Source of the DNA: Austropuccinia psidii
Lineage: Eukaryota > Basidiomycota > Pucciniomycetes > Pucciniales > Sphaerophragmiaceae
Assembly (NCBI GenBank): GCA_023105745.1
Contig: JALGQZ010000001.1
Location: 48,111,662-48,175,661 of the forward strand
Length of the DNA stretch: 64,000 nt
Direction of reading: 5' to 3'
Shown here: positions 9,028-21,700 of the stretch, in pieces
Position numbering within the stretch: the first letter of the stretch is position 1
Layout of the letters: each line of letters begins with the position of its first letter
Made by a program: the position numbers and the translations under genes
The notes under the pieces: model-generated
The model's input: only the letters and a program-made list of their open reading frames with translations
The model's database searches: none
Told to the model about the DNA's origin: nothing

Positions 9028-12000
9028 AGTTTTCCTTCCAGAGCACAATTGTGCATTCTGAATACTGGTGTCAAGAATTCTCTTAAATTTTTTGTTTTCT
9101 CTTCTCTTTCTGATGTTTTTTACAGTATTTCCATTGATTCTGGTGCTACACACTCATTCATTGCAAAGCAGTTTGTTCACAAGTACTCATTGACTACGTC
9201 AGAACTTCCAGAGAAGATTCCTCTTATCATTTTGGACTCCTCTGAGTCCCCTTCCTTATTTGTGACTCACCATACTAAATATATGGTTGAGCTCCCTTCC
9301 TTCCCAAGCTTTGAATGGGATTTTTTAGTCATCGATACTCCCAAGGGAGAAGACCTCATATTGGGCTTTGACTTTCTCAATCATTTTAATCCTTCTATTG
9401 ATTGGAGGCAAGGGCTGATCACCTTTAATACTGATCAAAAGGACTATTCTGATCCTTCCAATTCCTTCCGTAATGACTCTTCATCTGCCAAATCATGTGC
9501 AGCTCTGGTTGGTGATTCTAGAACACCATCAGTTCCATCTTCTGTCCATATTCCTTCCCTTAATTCCCATCTGTCATTACCATCATCTGGAGATGAAGTC
9601 TTCAAAGAGATTCAAGATGTTGGGGAAGATAATTCTGTATCTTCACTTCATCTCTTCTTTGGGAATATGGACCTTCCTCCTTCATCTTATCATGACTCCC
9701 TGGAGGAGTTGTGGGATGAAGAGGAAGAGCCAGAAGAAGTAGAAACCGTGATGAAGGTTGTTCCCTCTGTTTATCACCAATACTTGGATGTATTCTCCAA
9801 GGTGAAAGCAGAGAAACTTCCTCCTCACCGTGCCTGTGATCATCATATCGAACTGGAGGGGTCTCTACCTCCAGTTGGGGTGATCTACTCTTTATCCAAA
9901 CAAGAGTCAGATACACTCAGGGCCTACATTTCAGAGAATGTAGAGAAAGGTTTCATCCGGCCAAGCTCCTCCTCAACAGGAGCACCTGTCCTCTTTGTTA
10001 AAAAGAAAGATGGTGGCCTCTGTTTGTGTGTTGATTACTGCAAACTCAATGCTGTCACTAGGAAGAACAAATATCCTGTTCCTCCTATGAACCAGCTTCT
10101 TAATGTCTTTAATGGTTCTTCTATCTTCTCCAAGATTGATTTGCGTGGTGCATATAACCTGCTCAGAATCAAGGAGGGTGATGAACATTTGACATGCTTC
10201 AGAACTAAATATGGCAGTTTTGAGTACTTGGTTATGCCATTTGGGCTCACCAATGCTCCTGCCTCTTTTCAGAATCTTGTCAATGATATATTCCAAGATC
10301 TTCTTGATGTTTTTGTTGTGGTTTATTTGGATGACATTATGGTCTTTTCCAAATCTGAGGAAGAACATGTCACCCATGTGTCCACTGTTCTTTCAAGACT
10401 CAGAGCCAATAACCTTTTTGCCAAGGCTTCTAAATGCCTTTTTCATGTCTCTAGTGTAGAATATCTTGGTTATGTTGTTTCTTCTGAAGGCCTCAAGATG
10501 GACCAAGCAAAAGTCCAGCAGATCCTTAATTGGCCTCCTCCAAGAAACCTCAAGGCTCTTCAATCCTTCCTTGGTTTTGCCAACTTCTACCGCCGTTTCA
10601 TCAAGAATTATTCAAAGAAAATCAGTTCACTCACCAGTTTCCTCAAGAAAGATTCCTGTTTCCCCCTCAATGAGGAAGCTCTTAGCCAGTTTCATCAACT
10701 CAAAGAGGCCTTCACTACCGCTCCAATCCTTTCTCACTTCAATCCTTCTCTACCGACCATTGTAGAGACCGATGCATCCGATTATGCTTTGGGTGCTGTA
10801 CTGAGTCAGGTCTCTGACTCAGGAAAACATCCCATTGCCTTTGACAGCCGCAAGCTTATTCCAGCAGAACTCAACTATGAAATTCATGACAAGGAACTCC
10901 TTGGTATAGTCTGGGCTCTCAAGCGCTGGAGGGCTTTTCTTCTTTCTCTGTCCTCTCCTTTTGAAGTTCTCACCGATCATTCTTCTCTTCAGTACTTTAT
11001 GTCATCAAAGATCCTTACTCGCCGTCAAGCCCGTTGGGCCGAATTCTTATCTGAATTTCATTTTTCAATCACTTACCACCCTGGCCGCCTAGCAACTCTT
11101 CCAGATGCCTTATCACGTCGGGACGACGTCTATCCGGAGAGGGGGGAGGATTTCATCAGCAAGAATCCAATGAACTTTCAACAACTCATTAAGCAAGATG
11201 AAGTTCAACCCTCAAAGTTTTTTGCAATCAAGGTGGATTCCTTTTCAAATTTGATTGATTCAATTCAGAAGAAATTATGGCAAGATCCTCAGTACAGAAG
11301 TATCCTTCAAGATTTGGGTAAAGGTAAATCTATCCAAGATTATTCTCTTGATTCCTCCTCCCAACTTCTTCTCTTCAAAGATCGGGTGGTAGTCCCAAAT
11401 GACTCCACAACTCAACTCAGCATTCTTCAAAAGCGTCATGACTCTCCTCTAGCTGGACACCCTGGCCAAGAGAAGACTCTCAAACTTGTCAAGCGGGATT
11501 TCCACTGGTCCGGCATGACTCAATTCATTAAGGATTATGTATCATCCTGTCAACAGTGTTCAAGAAACAAGAATATCCACCATAAGAAGTTTGGACTCCT
11601 CAAACCTCTTCCAATTCCAAATGGTCCTTGGATTTGTCTCTCAATGGATTTCATCACTCAACTGCCCCTGTCCAATTCTTTTGACTCAATTCTTGTCATA
11701 GTGGACAGATTCTCAAAAATGGCGGTTTTTATTCCAACAATGTCTTCAATAACTTCTTTGGATTTGGCCCATTTATTCATCAAGAATATCTTCTCAAAGC
11801 ATGGCCTTCCATCAAGCATTGTCAGTGATAGAGGTTCACTCTTTGTTTCCTCCTTCTGGACCAATCTTTGTCAGCAGCTCAAGATTTCAAGAGACTTGTC
11901 AACTGCTTATCACCCAGAAACTGATGGACAGACAGAGAGGGTAAATCAGATACTAGAACAGTATCTTCGGATGTATGTCAGTTATCATCAAGATGATTGG

Positions 12001-12711
12001 AACACCTGGCTCCCTCTGGCTGAATTTGCCTACAATAATTCTGATCACTCTTCAACCAAGCAATCACCGTTTTTCACCGTTTATGGAAGAGATCCACAAT
12101 TTGATTCAGTTCACATCACTCAAGATACTCCTGCTGGAAAGTTATCAACAAAAATCCAATCAGTACAGCAAGATGTCAAGAGAGAACTTGAAATCGCCAT
12201 AAACCGGTTCAAGAGGTATGCAGATAAAAGTAGAGCAAGTCCACCTGTTTTCAATCCTGGTGACATGGTATGGCTTTCTTCCAAGAATATCAAATCAACT
12301 AGACCCACCAAGAAACTGTCTGAAAGATGGTTGGGTCCCTTTCCAATCTTGAAGAAAGTCAGTACTCATGCTTACCACCTCAAGCTTCCATCTCAATGGA
12401 AATCCATCCACCCAGTCTTCCATATTTCACTCTTGGAACCAGTCAAGACATCAACAATCCCAAATCGGCATCAAGAGCCTCCTCCTCCAATCATTATTGA
12501 AGAAGAAGAGGAATGGGAAGTCTCTCAAGTACTGGATTCAAAGCTCAAGAGAAGGAAATTATGGTATCTGGTGGAATGGAAAGGTTTCAGTCAAGATTCA
12601 GAAAGATCCACTTGGGAACCAGCTGAAAACCTCAAGAATTGTCCTGAACTTGTCAAAGATTTTCATTCGTTATATCCTGACAAGCCAGGACCCAATTCTT
12701 CAATGGCTTGA
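8989..12711 (+). CDS. pol: Element 1 Pol: protease, RT, RNase H, integrase, chromodomain
   Basis: Pol is made as a Gag-Pol fusion by -1 frameshift. Residues are counted from the codon at 9010. Retropepsin has Asp43-Ser-Gly-Ala. The reverse transcriptase catalytic motif is Tyr439-Leu-Asp-Asp442. RNase H follows ([17 protein letters not shown]). The integrase has an HHCC finger (HDSPLAGH ... CQQC) and a catalytic triad Asp880, Asp940, Glu976, which gives the expected 35-residue Asp-Glu spacing. A C-terminal chromodomain (about 1169-1220; YLVEWKGF ... TWEP) marks a chromovirus and should direct integration to particular chromatin. There is no stop or frameshift. One odd residue is Cys344, where element 4 has Arg in the conserved DYRKLN motif, probably a CpG transition (CGC to TGC). 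That change could leave the RT impaired despite the open frame. Confidence 0.93.
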   Translation, partial: SLSEDHVVFNGLHSFPSRAQLCILNTGVKNSLKFFVFSSLSDVFYSISIDSGATHSFIAKQFVHKYSLTTSELPEKIPLIILDSSESPSLFVTHHTKYMVELPSFPSFEWDFLVIDTPKGEDLILGFDFLNHFNPSIDWRQGLITFNTDQKDYSDPSNSFRNDSSSAKSCAALVGDSRTPSVPSSVHIPSLNSHLSLPSSGDEVFKEIQDVGEDNSVSSLHLFFGNMDLPPSSYHDSLEELWDEEEEPEEVETVMKVVPSVYHQYLDVFSKVKAEKLPPHRACDHHIELEGSLPPVGVIYSLSKQESDTLRAYISENVEKGFIRPSSSSTGAPVLFVKKKDGGLCLCVDYCKLNAVTRKNKYPVPPMNQLLNVFNGSSIFSKIDLRGAYNLLRIKEGDEHLTCFRTKYGSFEYLVMPFGLTNAPASFQNLVNDIFQDLLDVFVVVYLDDIMVFSKSEEEHVTHVSTVLSRLRANNLFAKASKCLFHVSSVEYLGYVVSSEGLKMDQAKVQQILNWPPPRNLKALQSFLGFANFYRRFIKNYSKKISSLTSFLKKDSCFPLNEEALSQFHQLKEAFTTAPILSHFNPSLPTIVETDASDYALGAVLSQVSDSGKHPIAFDSRKLIPAELNYEIHDKELLGIVWALKRWRAFLLSLSSPFEVLTDHSSLQYFMSSKILTRRQARWAEFLSEFHFSITYHPGRLATLPDALSRRDDVYPERGEDFISKNPMNFQQLIKQDEVQPSKFFAIKVDSFSNLIDSIQKKLWQDPQYRSILQDLGKGKSIQDYSLDSSSQLLLFKDRVVVPNDSTTQLSILQKRHDSPLAGHPGQEKTLKLVKRDFHWSGMTQFIKDYVSSCQQCSRNKNIHHKKFGLLKPLPIPNGPWICLSMDFITQLPLSNSFDSILVIVDRFSKMAVFIPTMSSITSLDLAHLFIKNIFSKHGLPSSIVSDRGSLFVSSFWTNLCQQLKISRDLSTAYHPETDGQTERVNQILEQYLRMYVSYHQDDWNTWLPLAEFAYNNSDHSSTKQSPFFTVYGRDPQFDSVHITQDTPAGKLSTKIQSVQQDVKRELEIAINRFKRYADKSRASPPVFNPGDMVWLSSKNIKSTRPTKKLSERWLGPFPILKKVSTHAYHLKLPSQWKSIHPVFHISLLEPVKTSTIPNRHQEPPPPIIIEEEEEWEVSQVLDSKLKRRKLWYLVEWKGFSQDSERSTWEPAENLKNCPELVKDFHSLYPDKPGPNSSMA

Positions 12712-12715
12712 ATTT

Positions 12716-12832
12716 TTATGGTGCTTGGTGGGGAGAGGAATTACCAAAAGTAAGTCCCACTCCTGGTATGCACCTTTAGGGGTATTCTACTCTTCTTTGT
12801 TGTAAGCATCACCTTGGCCACTCTGTGAGCAC
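12716..12832 (+). repeat. Post-pol module, copy A (element 1)
   Basis: This starts just after the pol stop and ends CTTGGCCACTCTGTGAGCAC. It includes a GTAAGT hexamer (12750-12755), the exact 5' splice consensus. A second copy follows at 12988-13099. Elements 2 and 4 each have the same pair. Function unknown. Confidence 0.75.
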
Positions 12833-12987
12833 TTTTCAATTTGGACACAGACCTTTTGGCCCGGCTTTCAACATCCGAATTCCAAATTTATGGCCATTTA
12901 CACTTGGGAAAATGGACCATTCCTTCATTATTCTCCTTCCCAAGACTTTATTCTTTCAACACATTCATTTATCAAGAGCTTTCTTAT

Positions 12988-13099
12988 TTATGGCACTGGC
13001 GGGAGTGGCAACTACTAAAAGTAAGTTCCTCTCCTGGTGTGCACTTCCCTGAGGGGTCTACAATCTGTCAAAACATCACCTTGGCCACTCTGTGAGCAC
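12988..13099 (+). repeat. Post-pol module, copy B (element 1)
   Basis: Second copy of the module at 12716. It has the same order of landmarks: TTATGG, GGGAG, AAAGTAAGT (GTAAGT at 13021-13026), TCCTGG, TGCAC, GGGGT, then CATCACCTTGGCCACTCTG and GAGCAC. The ~155 bp between the copies and the ~400 bp up to the polypurine tract show no gene. Confidence 0.75.
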
Positions 13100-13496
13100 C
13101 TGGCATCAAATTCTTTATCCAGGTCCTTGGCCACTTTCAAAATCAATTGTCGTAATCCGTGATGAAGATTGGATTCCTCCTCAAATTTCATTTTCTTTAT
13201 TTTTTCTGTTTCTCTCTTTATATCTGTTTCCCTTTCTCTTTTACTCTTTATATTTTTTCAAAATTTCTTTTCTTATAACTCGTTAACGCCAAAATCCTTA
13301 CGTCAAATCATGTCTTCAACTTTGTCAAAGCCAAATGTCAAGAGAAGATCAAGTCAACCTCAATTCATATGCCAACAAGCTTATCAGTTCAATTCTTCTT
13401 TTCAAGATTCAATACCTCTGGAATCCTTACGTCGAATCCGTCTCTTTAGCCTCAACAGGCCTCTACCTTATCTTGGTGCTCAGGAGCTCACCATTC

Positions 13497-13511
13497 AAGG
13501 TAGGGGGGTAC
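13497..13511 (+). other. Polypurine tract of element 1
   Basis: AAGGTAGGGGGGTAC abuts the 3' LTR and would prime plus-strand DNA synthesis. Elements 2 (36590 side, TACCCCCCACC on the plus strand) and 4 (49711 side) have the same tract, preceded by a conserved 'TTCAGGAG' stretch. Confidence 0.8.
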
Positions 13512-15272
13512 TGTCACAACCACGTATTTTGACCCTCCTCCTTGATGGCGGCGGCAATCCAACCTGGAGCCAAGTTGGGGCCAATTGGCCATGTCATATC
13601 AATTATGGCCAATTGACCCCTTTTGGGTGTTCCATGGCTCTTATGCCATAACCCATTCCATTGGCCACTTATGGCCCCCATCATCCTTTATGGCCTCAGG
13701 CCATATCCTGCGTCATTGGCCCTCTTGGCCAATTTCCACCTCACCAACCCCCAGGCCTCCATCACTGTTTTTGGGCCTACGGGGTCCCTTTGTCTTCCAG
13801 GGGCTTCCAGGCCCCATGGCCACCTTCCTTGGTTTCCTGGCCACCCCTTTCATTATGGGGGTTTTGGCCTAAATGGCCTTTTTGGGCCATTTAGGCCCCC
13901 CACGGCTTCTACGGTCCGCGGGCCGTAATACGCGGTCCGTACGGTCCGTGGGCCGCGGTCCGTAAGCCGCGGTCCGTAGGCGGGTTAGGCCCCTTTTGGC
14001 CTAATCCAATGAGGCCAAAAGGGGCCAAAGGGGGCAGCCACCTAGCCCCCAAGGCCAGGTGGGTCCCAAACCACAATTGGGCCCACCTGAGCCATTTTTT
14101 GGTCACCAATCCCTTGGACCCAATTTGGACCAAAAACACCTTGGATCCATTTTTGGCCACAAATCCCGTAGGACCCATTTTTGGCCCTGGACCACCATGG
14201 ACCAACTTTACTGCCATGGCCTCTGGCAACCACCAGAGGCCACCAAATCATCTCAACAAGCAGTTCCCTCAACTTAAGGGGAATTCTTCCCTTTCCTTCA
14301 TGTACTCCGTACTCAAGATTGCAGGTGTGGAGCATATATGGTATTATATACCATTATGCACCATTTTTACTCAGCAATCCAATGGTGACGTTTTCAGGAC
14401 CCATTTCCACCTTACTATTTCAAGGTCCATAATTCCAACGCCCATTTCGAAGGAGGACCTTTCAGCTTATCAGTCTGGCAATCCATGGCGGTAATTCAGA
14501 AGATCATTCAAGGATCCCAACCACCTGTATCTGCAGGAGTTGGGTTGGTACAATTCATTCAGGATTATTCTAAGATCAATTCTCAAGAGGTATTACAAAT
14601 TCAATCAGTTGTCAAGACATCAAGTATTCAATACTCCTTGGACAACCCAATTCATCCGTACAGGCCTTATTCAATCAACCTGTATGGCCTTGGCCCAATT
14701 GGGCCACTTCTTATTCCACTGTGGGAATTCCATCACACGGTTCAAATTTCAAGATGGCCAGAACTGTATTTCCCGATTCGGACAATACAGTCATTGATCC
14801 ACCTTCCAGGATCAACCTTTCAGCTTTTCACATATACTGGCCACCTTTTCAGCACCTGGGGACTTTTTCCCCAGTTAATTAATATAGTGGATTTAATTTT
14901 ATCCTTATTTTCTTTTACCTTATTAAAGTTAATACTGATAATCTTAAGTCAGTCATTCAGCACCCTTTTCTTTTATTTCCTCACCTGTCCAGTGGATATT
15001 GGTGGTCATATCCTTATACTAATTCCATTTCCTTTTCTGGCAGGTTGAAACAGTGAATTGAGGATTCACTTGGTTGGCTTCTTGGCTTTTGGCTTCTTTA
15101 TTATCCTTGGCCATTGGCTTCATCTTTTCTTATCTCATCTTTTGGAATACTTGTTTTCCCCTTTATTCTTCTTAAAGAAATTCATTCTTATTATTCTTTA
15201 TCTTTGGAGCCCTCCAAGTGAGTTCTTGATTCCTGAGTGCCAGGCCCTCTTCTTCCAAGAGCCCCTGTGACA
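13512..15272 (+). repeat. Element 1 3' LTR (1761 bp)
   Basis: Nearly identical to 5142-6901. Differences seen by eye are about six substitutions, a GC array 14 bp shorter (13911-13980), and a 15-bp duplication near 15130 (TCTTTTCTTATC context). It is followed directly by the TSD GTGGG. Confidence 0.92.
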
Positions 15273-15277
15273 GTGGG

Positions 15278-16905
15278 AAATGTGATGGCTCAAACTTCAA
15301 GCACTTGGTCAGTCCCAAATATTTCCGTCACTCTAATTCCCCCAAATCCAATAAATACACAAATGCATGTGTCTGAGGGGCCAGGAAGCACACCTGAAAT
15401 CTCATCAAAGGCTAATGCCCAATTGAAATTTCCATGTGAGTTCCTCCTTAGTCCTGGTCAGAATCCAGTTGCATCCCAGGATCCCTTTGGACAAAGTAAA
15501 CAGCCAACCCTCAATATTCCATCATGATCTCAGGTTCATGTGGGCGGTGAAAAGCAGGTTGATGGCGGGCAACAAAAAAGACCATTGGAAAATGTTACTC
15601 ACAGCGGTCTGTTGGAGGGAAATCCAGGATTGACACTTCATCAAAGTAAGCCATTTAGATGTCAGAGTATAAAATTTTTCACAATTTGATATGTTTGTTT
15701 CATGGGTTAGATATGGCACCTAAAGGCAAGTCAGTCCGATCTCAGGAGCCAATTGAAGATCGTGAGTAAGACCAGTTATTATTATTATTTTTTTGATGTG
15801 TTAAATGATGATTTGAATGGCAGGTGATGAACTTTATGCATCTTCACCTCTGTTCCATAAAGAGAAAGTCACTGGTTGTCATCATCCATATGCCTCCAAA
15901 CCAAGAATGGGTCATTCCAGTTCCACAAGAGAAAAAATTGTGGATGATGAGGGTGAGAACATGTCTCCAACTCAAAGTGAAAGAAATGATGAACCAAGGA
16001 GGGACAATTTCATGGCGCATGAGCATGGCACTCAGTCAAATAGTGAGTTCACCCATCATTAAATGCCCCTTGCCTGGAGTATGCGCGATCAATCTGAGAT
16101 GAGACAGCAAAGGAACAAGGCTTGCAAAGCTCACAATGTGGCAGAATGTGCAAGCCAGAAGGAGCAACAAAGATAACTGAAAGCAGAACTTCCAGAAAAT
16201 GTCCATGGGATGAGATCAGCTGTACATGCCCATTGTCTGTTCCTACTCAAAGGAAGGGATAAGGATTTTTCCTCACTATCAGCACCACCCAGCACAGAAG
16301 AGCATGAAATTGCAATTCAAGTGGCTGGTCATCTTGGATATGTCCCCAAGGATGATTTCAATGAGCCATAAACACAGGTTCAGTCTCAGGGTTTTGAAAG
16401 CTACGGCGAAAATGAGCTGCACATGTTGGGACTGGGAGAGCTCATGGCAACATCTGTTCAACAAGCTGATGTCTATGGTTTTTTACCGTACATTCTGTCT
16501 TCCACTTGTCAGCACCAAGTATCATCACTACTGTTGGAACAAGGATCATAATAACTACAGGGTTGTGGCGGCTTTAATGGAGCAATATTTCACTTATTTG
16601 AAAAGAGAATGGAAGTCTATTCAAAAGGATGCGGAGTATTTGGTAAAAAGGAAGGAGAATCAAAATATTGCAAAGATTTGTCAAAGGGTTAGTTACTGTA
16701 TCTCTTCTTCATTGTGAAGTCAATCTGATTATAATCTAATTGATGATGTGCAGACCTGTTAGCGCCGTTGTGAATGGTGTGATACAGCTAAATTTCCAAT
16801 TCTAGCATCACAATTCAATGACCCTGGAGTTTGCTCAGATACTGAGGAGGTAGTGGAAAATGGCTGTCAAGTTTACCGCAAAGTGGGCTTATGCTGGTGC
16901 TCAAG
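15278..16905 (+). pseudogene. Middle part of the disrupted gene-like unit (between elements 1 and 3)
   Basis: This continues the frame begun at 4975: VGNVMAQTSSTWS... up to a TGA near 15525, where the downstream frame reads on as SQVHVGGEKQ. Further pieces follow, including MAPKGKSVRSQEP (ATG near 15714, after a likely TTAG acceptor) and a segment near 15833-16060. A Trp/Tyr-rich stretch (YHHYCWNKDHNN... LKREWKSIQKD) ends at a GTTAGT donor near 16690. The last exon-like piece reads CSDTEEVVENG ... GLCWCSS up to the element 3 insertion, and then continues at 26995 (FNELVLKIDQD). Several frame breaks make it non-functional. The product is unrecognised; it looks like a multicopy rust-specific family. 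Confidence 0.5.
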
Positions 16906-16910
16906 CCTAT

Positions 16911-18750
16911 TTTAAGGTGTGGATATGAAACTTTGATTTAAGATCAAGTACTTTTCCTGTCCTCAAAATTTGTATAAGGTAGAAATCAATTAAAAATAAT
17001 AAGAAATATTATTTTTAAGAGAAAACACGCCAAATTTATTGTTTATAACTTTATTAGTATAAAACAATAATATTATAAAGATTTATTGTTTTACCAACAA
17101 TAAAAATTTATCCAAAAAATACTCTACAAGAGATATTTTAAGGCTACAAAAGAAATTTCTTCAAGAGCAATTTCAATTGGAATTAATTGAGCAAAGAACT
17201 GCAAGAAATTAATTAAAGAACAAAGTCTTTAAAAAGAATATTAAAGAGAAAACATGCCCAAAAGTGACCAGAGTGAATTTGGAAACAAAGTGACAAAGTT
17301 TACAGTGATGAAAGATGCTTTAATTCACTTTTGGGGTGGTTCAGGGGTAAAAATGATTATAAGAGTTACAAACAATGATTATAATGATTTTTTCACGTGG
17401 CTAAAAGGATTAAAATTATTCAAAAACGGTGGTTGGAATCTTTGATTGATTGGTTTAACAGTGTTTAAACTAATTAATAAAAGGAAAAGATTCTAACATG
17501 AAGAGAAAAGTGGGGCAAAGAAGACATTCTTTTATAGCCATCAATTCTCTTACTCCAAAAGTAAAATTTACTCTTGTCAGTCGTGAAAAACAGTCTGACA
17601 ACAGAAAAGCCAATTATGGCATCATTGAACCCTGGTTTAGACCCAAAAGGGCTGGTTTAAGCCATTTTTAGCCATTTTTAGCCATTTTTAGACCCTTAAA
17701 TCAGCCATTACTATAGCAATACCAGGCCTAGAGCCTTCAAAACACGTCAGATGGTGTGTCAGAGGCGTAGAAACCAGTTAAAACTGTTTTTACTATGATT
17801 GTTTTATCTTAAGGGTAGTTTTACCCTCTTGGCAACAGCTAAAACTACCCCAGTTGGTATCAAAACCTCATCATCAATTGAGTCCACAGACCCTGTAACT
17901 CAATTCCAGGCCAAAAGTGATGAACTTTTGCGTGAATTTTGACATCCCACGCCTGTCAGCAAGGATTTTGGGGGTCTAGCTCCCCCTTAGAGCTGGAGTT
18001 CCTTTCCCCCCCCCAAATTTAATCTTTCCAATTTCTTTTTCCTTTAATTCCTCATCATGTATTATACTTATAATTTACATATGTAATTCAATTCAATTTT
18101 ACAGTACAATACAGTAATAATTGACACCTCATATGTAAATCAAAGTTCACTTATGTAATACATGCTCACATTTTGACATTTCAATTGAATTCAATTGAAA
18201 ATACTTCAATTCCTCATAACTTCTAAACTAAACACAACACCTCAACTTTAATACAAAAATTGATGGTTAACACCACATGTGGTGTGAATTAAATTAAGGT
18301 TTTGAGGATTTTCAACTTTTGTATTGAAAATACTAAAAACTTAATTTAAGCTTATTTAGAGTTGAGTTACAAGAATTTCACTGAGAGGTGACCCCACCTG
18401 ATTTTTTATGAGGAATCCAATGGTGAAATAATTTTTATGTATTTATTTATTGGATAAAAATTTATAATAATTTTTATTTAACTTTTTTCCAAATTTATTT
18501 ATTTTTTCACAATTTTGTTAAAATTTCATTTTTACTTAATTTTTTCAAGTGTAAATGTAATTTTATACTTACAAAATTTAATGTATTTTTATTTTTAAAT
18601 TGTAATTAATTTTTTATTTTTAATATAATTTTATATTTATATTTTTATTTTTATTTTAATAATATAAATAAATTTATTTTATTTACATTAATATGTTATT
18701 TCTTCTATTTGTGGTCTTTTGGGTATATGAAATTACCTCTAAGGCTCACA
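16911..18750 (-). repeat. Element 3 3' LTR (family-3 LTR)
   Basis: The plus-strand reading starts TTTAAGGTGTGGATATG and ends AAGGCTCACA. It contains a short direct repeat of GCCATTTTTA (three units near 17660) and a very AT-rich right third. A related solo LTR lies at 47765-59906. Confidence 0.9.
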
Positions 18751-18765
18751 TTCCCTCCCCCTCAA
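18751..18765 (-). other. Polypurine tract of element 3
   Basis: On the coding strand it reads TTTGAGGGGGAGGGAA directly before the 3' LTR start TGTGAGCC. This is a standard plus-strand primer. Confidence 0.75.
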
Positions 18766-18773
18766 AAATAATA

Positions 18774-21700
18774 TTACTTTGTAATATTGGTGTTTCTAGT
18801 GTGTCTGAATCTCCTGAGGAGCTTGGTAGCTTCTGGTATATCCTTTTCTTCTGACCATTCATCTTCACAAGTTGGGTCACTGTACCTAACAAGGTATTCC
18901 CTTACTTTCTTGGTTCTTAATTTCCTTTCTTTAAGAACTTTGGTAATTTTCTTAGTACCAGATGTCTCAATAGGAGGTATAACTTGGGGAATCTTATTCC
19001 TCAAGGGAAATTTTTCGGCATCACTAGATTTATATGGCTTTATCAAGCTTACTGGAAATGTAGGGTGCTTATTGCTAAGTTCTTCAGATAACTCTACTTC
19101 AACAGCATTTTCTCCATGGAGGGCCTTAATCACAAAAGGTCCTGCAAAGGAGTCTTTCAACTTTTTACATCCTTTGATGTTATTGAAGTTAGTGGTGCAT
19201 ACAAGAACTAGGTCCCCCACTTTGAAATCTGGAGTTGCATGTGATTTATCCCATTTATCTTTAGCATATGCAAAAGAGTCCTCCATGCTTTCTTGCTTTG
19301 TCTAGCATTCCTTTGAAGCTAGCAGCTGTGGGAGGTATTTCAATTAAGTCCTTCCTTAAGGAATCTTGGGGTAACTTGGGGTTCCATCCTTTTTCTAGAA
19401 TAGCAGGAGTCTGATTGGTACTGGCATGGATTGATGTATTATATGCTAATTCCAGTGCTGGCAACAGAGTACACCAATCATGGGTAAATCCATCACAATC
19501 TTTGAGTTCAAGGCCATATGCTCAAAATCTTCTCAGCATGTCCTCTAGGGTTTGGATCATCCTTTCAGCCAGGCCATCAGTTTGTGGGTGGTAGGCTGTA
19601 GAGAAAGACAGTTTAGTGCCAAATAATTGGTGAAGATTTGTCCATAGTGCTGAAGTGAATTTGGGATCTCTATCACTGATGATATTTGTGAATATCCCAG
19701 TCCATGACACTACTCTATTCCATATCAGAAGAGATGTATCCATGGCTTTATCATCTTTGTGACATGGTAAAAAGATTGGGGTTTTACTTAATCTGTCCAC
19801 AATTACTAGGCAAGCATTATAGCTTCTGTCACCTCCTGGTGGTAGGCCAGTTACCCAATCCATATGGACAATTTCCCAAGGTCTGTTTGGTTCTTGGATT
19901 TTTATCATATTTCGAAGTCTTTTGCCAGTGGATTTATTTGCCTTTTGGAATCTGTCACAGGTTTTGCAATACTCTGCGACATCTTTCTGCCACATTTGTC
20001 ACCATATGCAGGTCTTTACTTTCTCTCTTGTTCTGTCTTCAGAAAGATGTACTGAAAAGGGACTATCATGGCATTCTTTCAGTATAAGATTGATTAATGA
20101 CCTGTCTACAACTGTCATGACACATGTGTGCTTGGTTCTGTGGTAAATTATACCATCCAGTAGGTGAAACCTTCCTTCATCATAAGATTTTCTCCATACT
20201 TCATCCAAGGCATGTATTAGAGAGTTGTCTTTACAGTCTTTGTTAAGTAATTGGCATAAGATGCTAAAATTCTTATCTTGAGTGTAACTACTTCTGACTT
20301 CTTCAAAGAAGGTGGTGTTCAAGTCTGTAACACTTATCCCTTCTATTGGAATTTGTGGTGAAGCTTCTTCTGGAACATAAGCAGGATTATCAATATTATT
20401 TGGTAATGGCCATCTGCTTAGTCCATCTTCATTCTTATGAATATTCCCATCCTTATGAACAATGGTCATATTGCCTCTGTATTCTTGTATGGCTATTTTC
20501 CATCTGAGCATGTGTCTGTTGGGTGTTTTCATGTTCAAAAGTGATTTGACAGCTGTACAATCTGTTATCACTTCAAAAACACATCCCTCTAAGAAGTAGT
20601 TCAATTTCTACAAGGCCCAGACAAGGCATAGACATTCCATCTGACTTGCTCCATATCTGGCTTCAGTTGGTTTGATTTGCCTGGATATGAAACATATGGG
20701 TCCTTCTACAGGTTTATCATTTATGATCTGAACTTAGTGAAGTGCAGCACCTAGTCCATCCCCTGATGCATCAATATACAGTTTGAAAGGCAATTTAAAG
20801 TCTGGCATCAGTAAGAGTGGAGAAGTGGTCAATGCTTCTCTTAGAGACTCAAAAGCTTTGACTCTGTCAACAGTCATTTCAAATACTGTGTCTTTGTCAC
20901 ACAACTTATAAAGTGGTCTTTCTATGGATGCAAAATCTTTAATGTGTTGCCTGTAATATCCTGCAAAACCTACGAATGACTGAATTTCCTTCTTATTCTG
21001 AGGCATGGGTTTTAGCAATACTTCTGCAACTTTGTTTTTGTCAATTCCAAGGGACAAACCAGATACAACATGTCCTAGTGCTTGAAGTTCTTTAAATCCA
21101 AAATGACATTTCTTCAAGGAGATTTTCATGTTTACTGATTGAATTTTTGTCAAAACTCTTGATAATCTGTACATGTGCTCCTCCCAAGTCTTTAAACAGA
21201 TAATAATGTCATCAATGTAAATGATTAACCATCCCTCTGAGAGTTCTTCAGGGAAAATTTCATTCATCATTCTTTGGAAGTGCGAAGGTGCATTTTTAAT
21301 ACCAAAGGGCATCCTTAAGTATTCATACACTCCATAATGAACTGTAATTCTCAGGTATTTTCTTGCTCTTGGTGTCACCACATTTTGATGGAATCGTTTA
21401 AGGGAATCCATAGTGGTTATATACACTGCTTGAGCTATTTGAGTAAGGGCAATTTGGATTTTTGGTATTGGGTATCTGTATGGAACAGTGTAAGTATTCA
21501 GAGCTCTAAAGTCCCCAACCATTCTGGATTTTCCATTATGCCACACCACGATGACTGGTGTAGTTATTTCTACTTCTTCATTGTGGCCTACGTTTCTTAT
21601 TACACCAAGGTCCGAAAGTTCTTTGATATGAATTTCTAGAGCTTCTCTTGATTGTGGACTTGCTGGATAAGCAGGGCTTTTTAGGAGTGGTGGATAAGGT

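Larger units (their letters stand above)
5142..15272 (+). mobile_element. Element 1: near-intact Ty3/gypsy chromovirus
   Basis: It runs from TGTCACAACC to CCCCTGTGACA, flanked by the perfect 5-bp duplication GTGGG (5137-5141 and 15273-15277). The order is 5' LTR, self-priming site, gag, frameshift signal, pol (protease, reverse transcriptase, RNase H, integrase, chromodomain), duplicated 3' module, polypurine tract, 3' LTR. The LTRs differ by about six substitutions seen by eye plus a 14-bp and a 15-bp indel, which indicates a recent insertion. The reading frames are open throughout. The one suspicious change is Arg to Cys in the RT DYRxLN motif. Confidence 0.93.
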
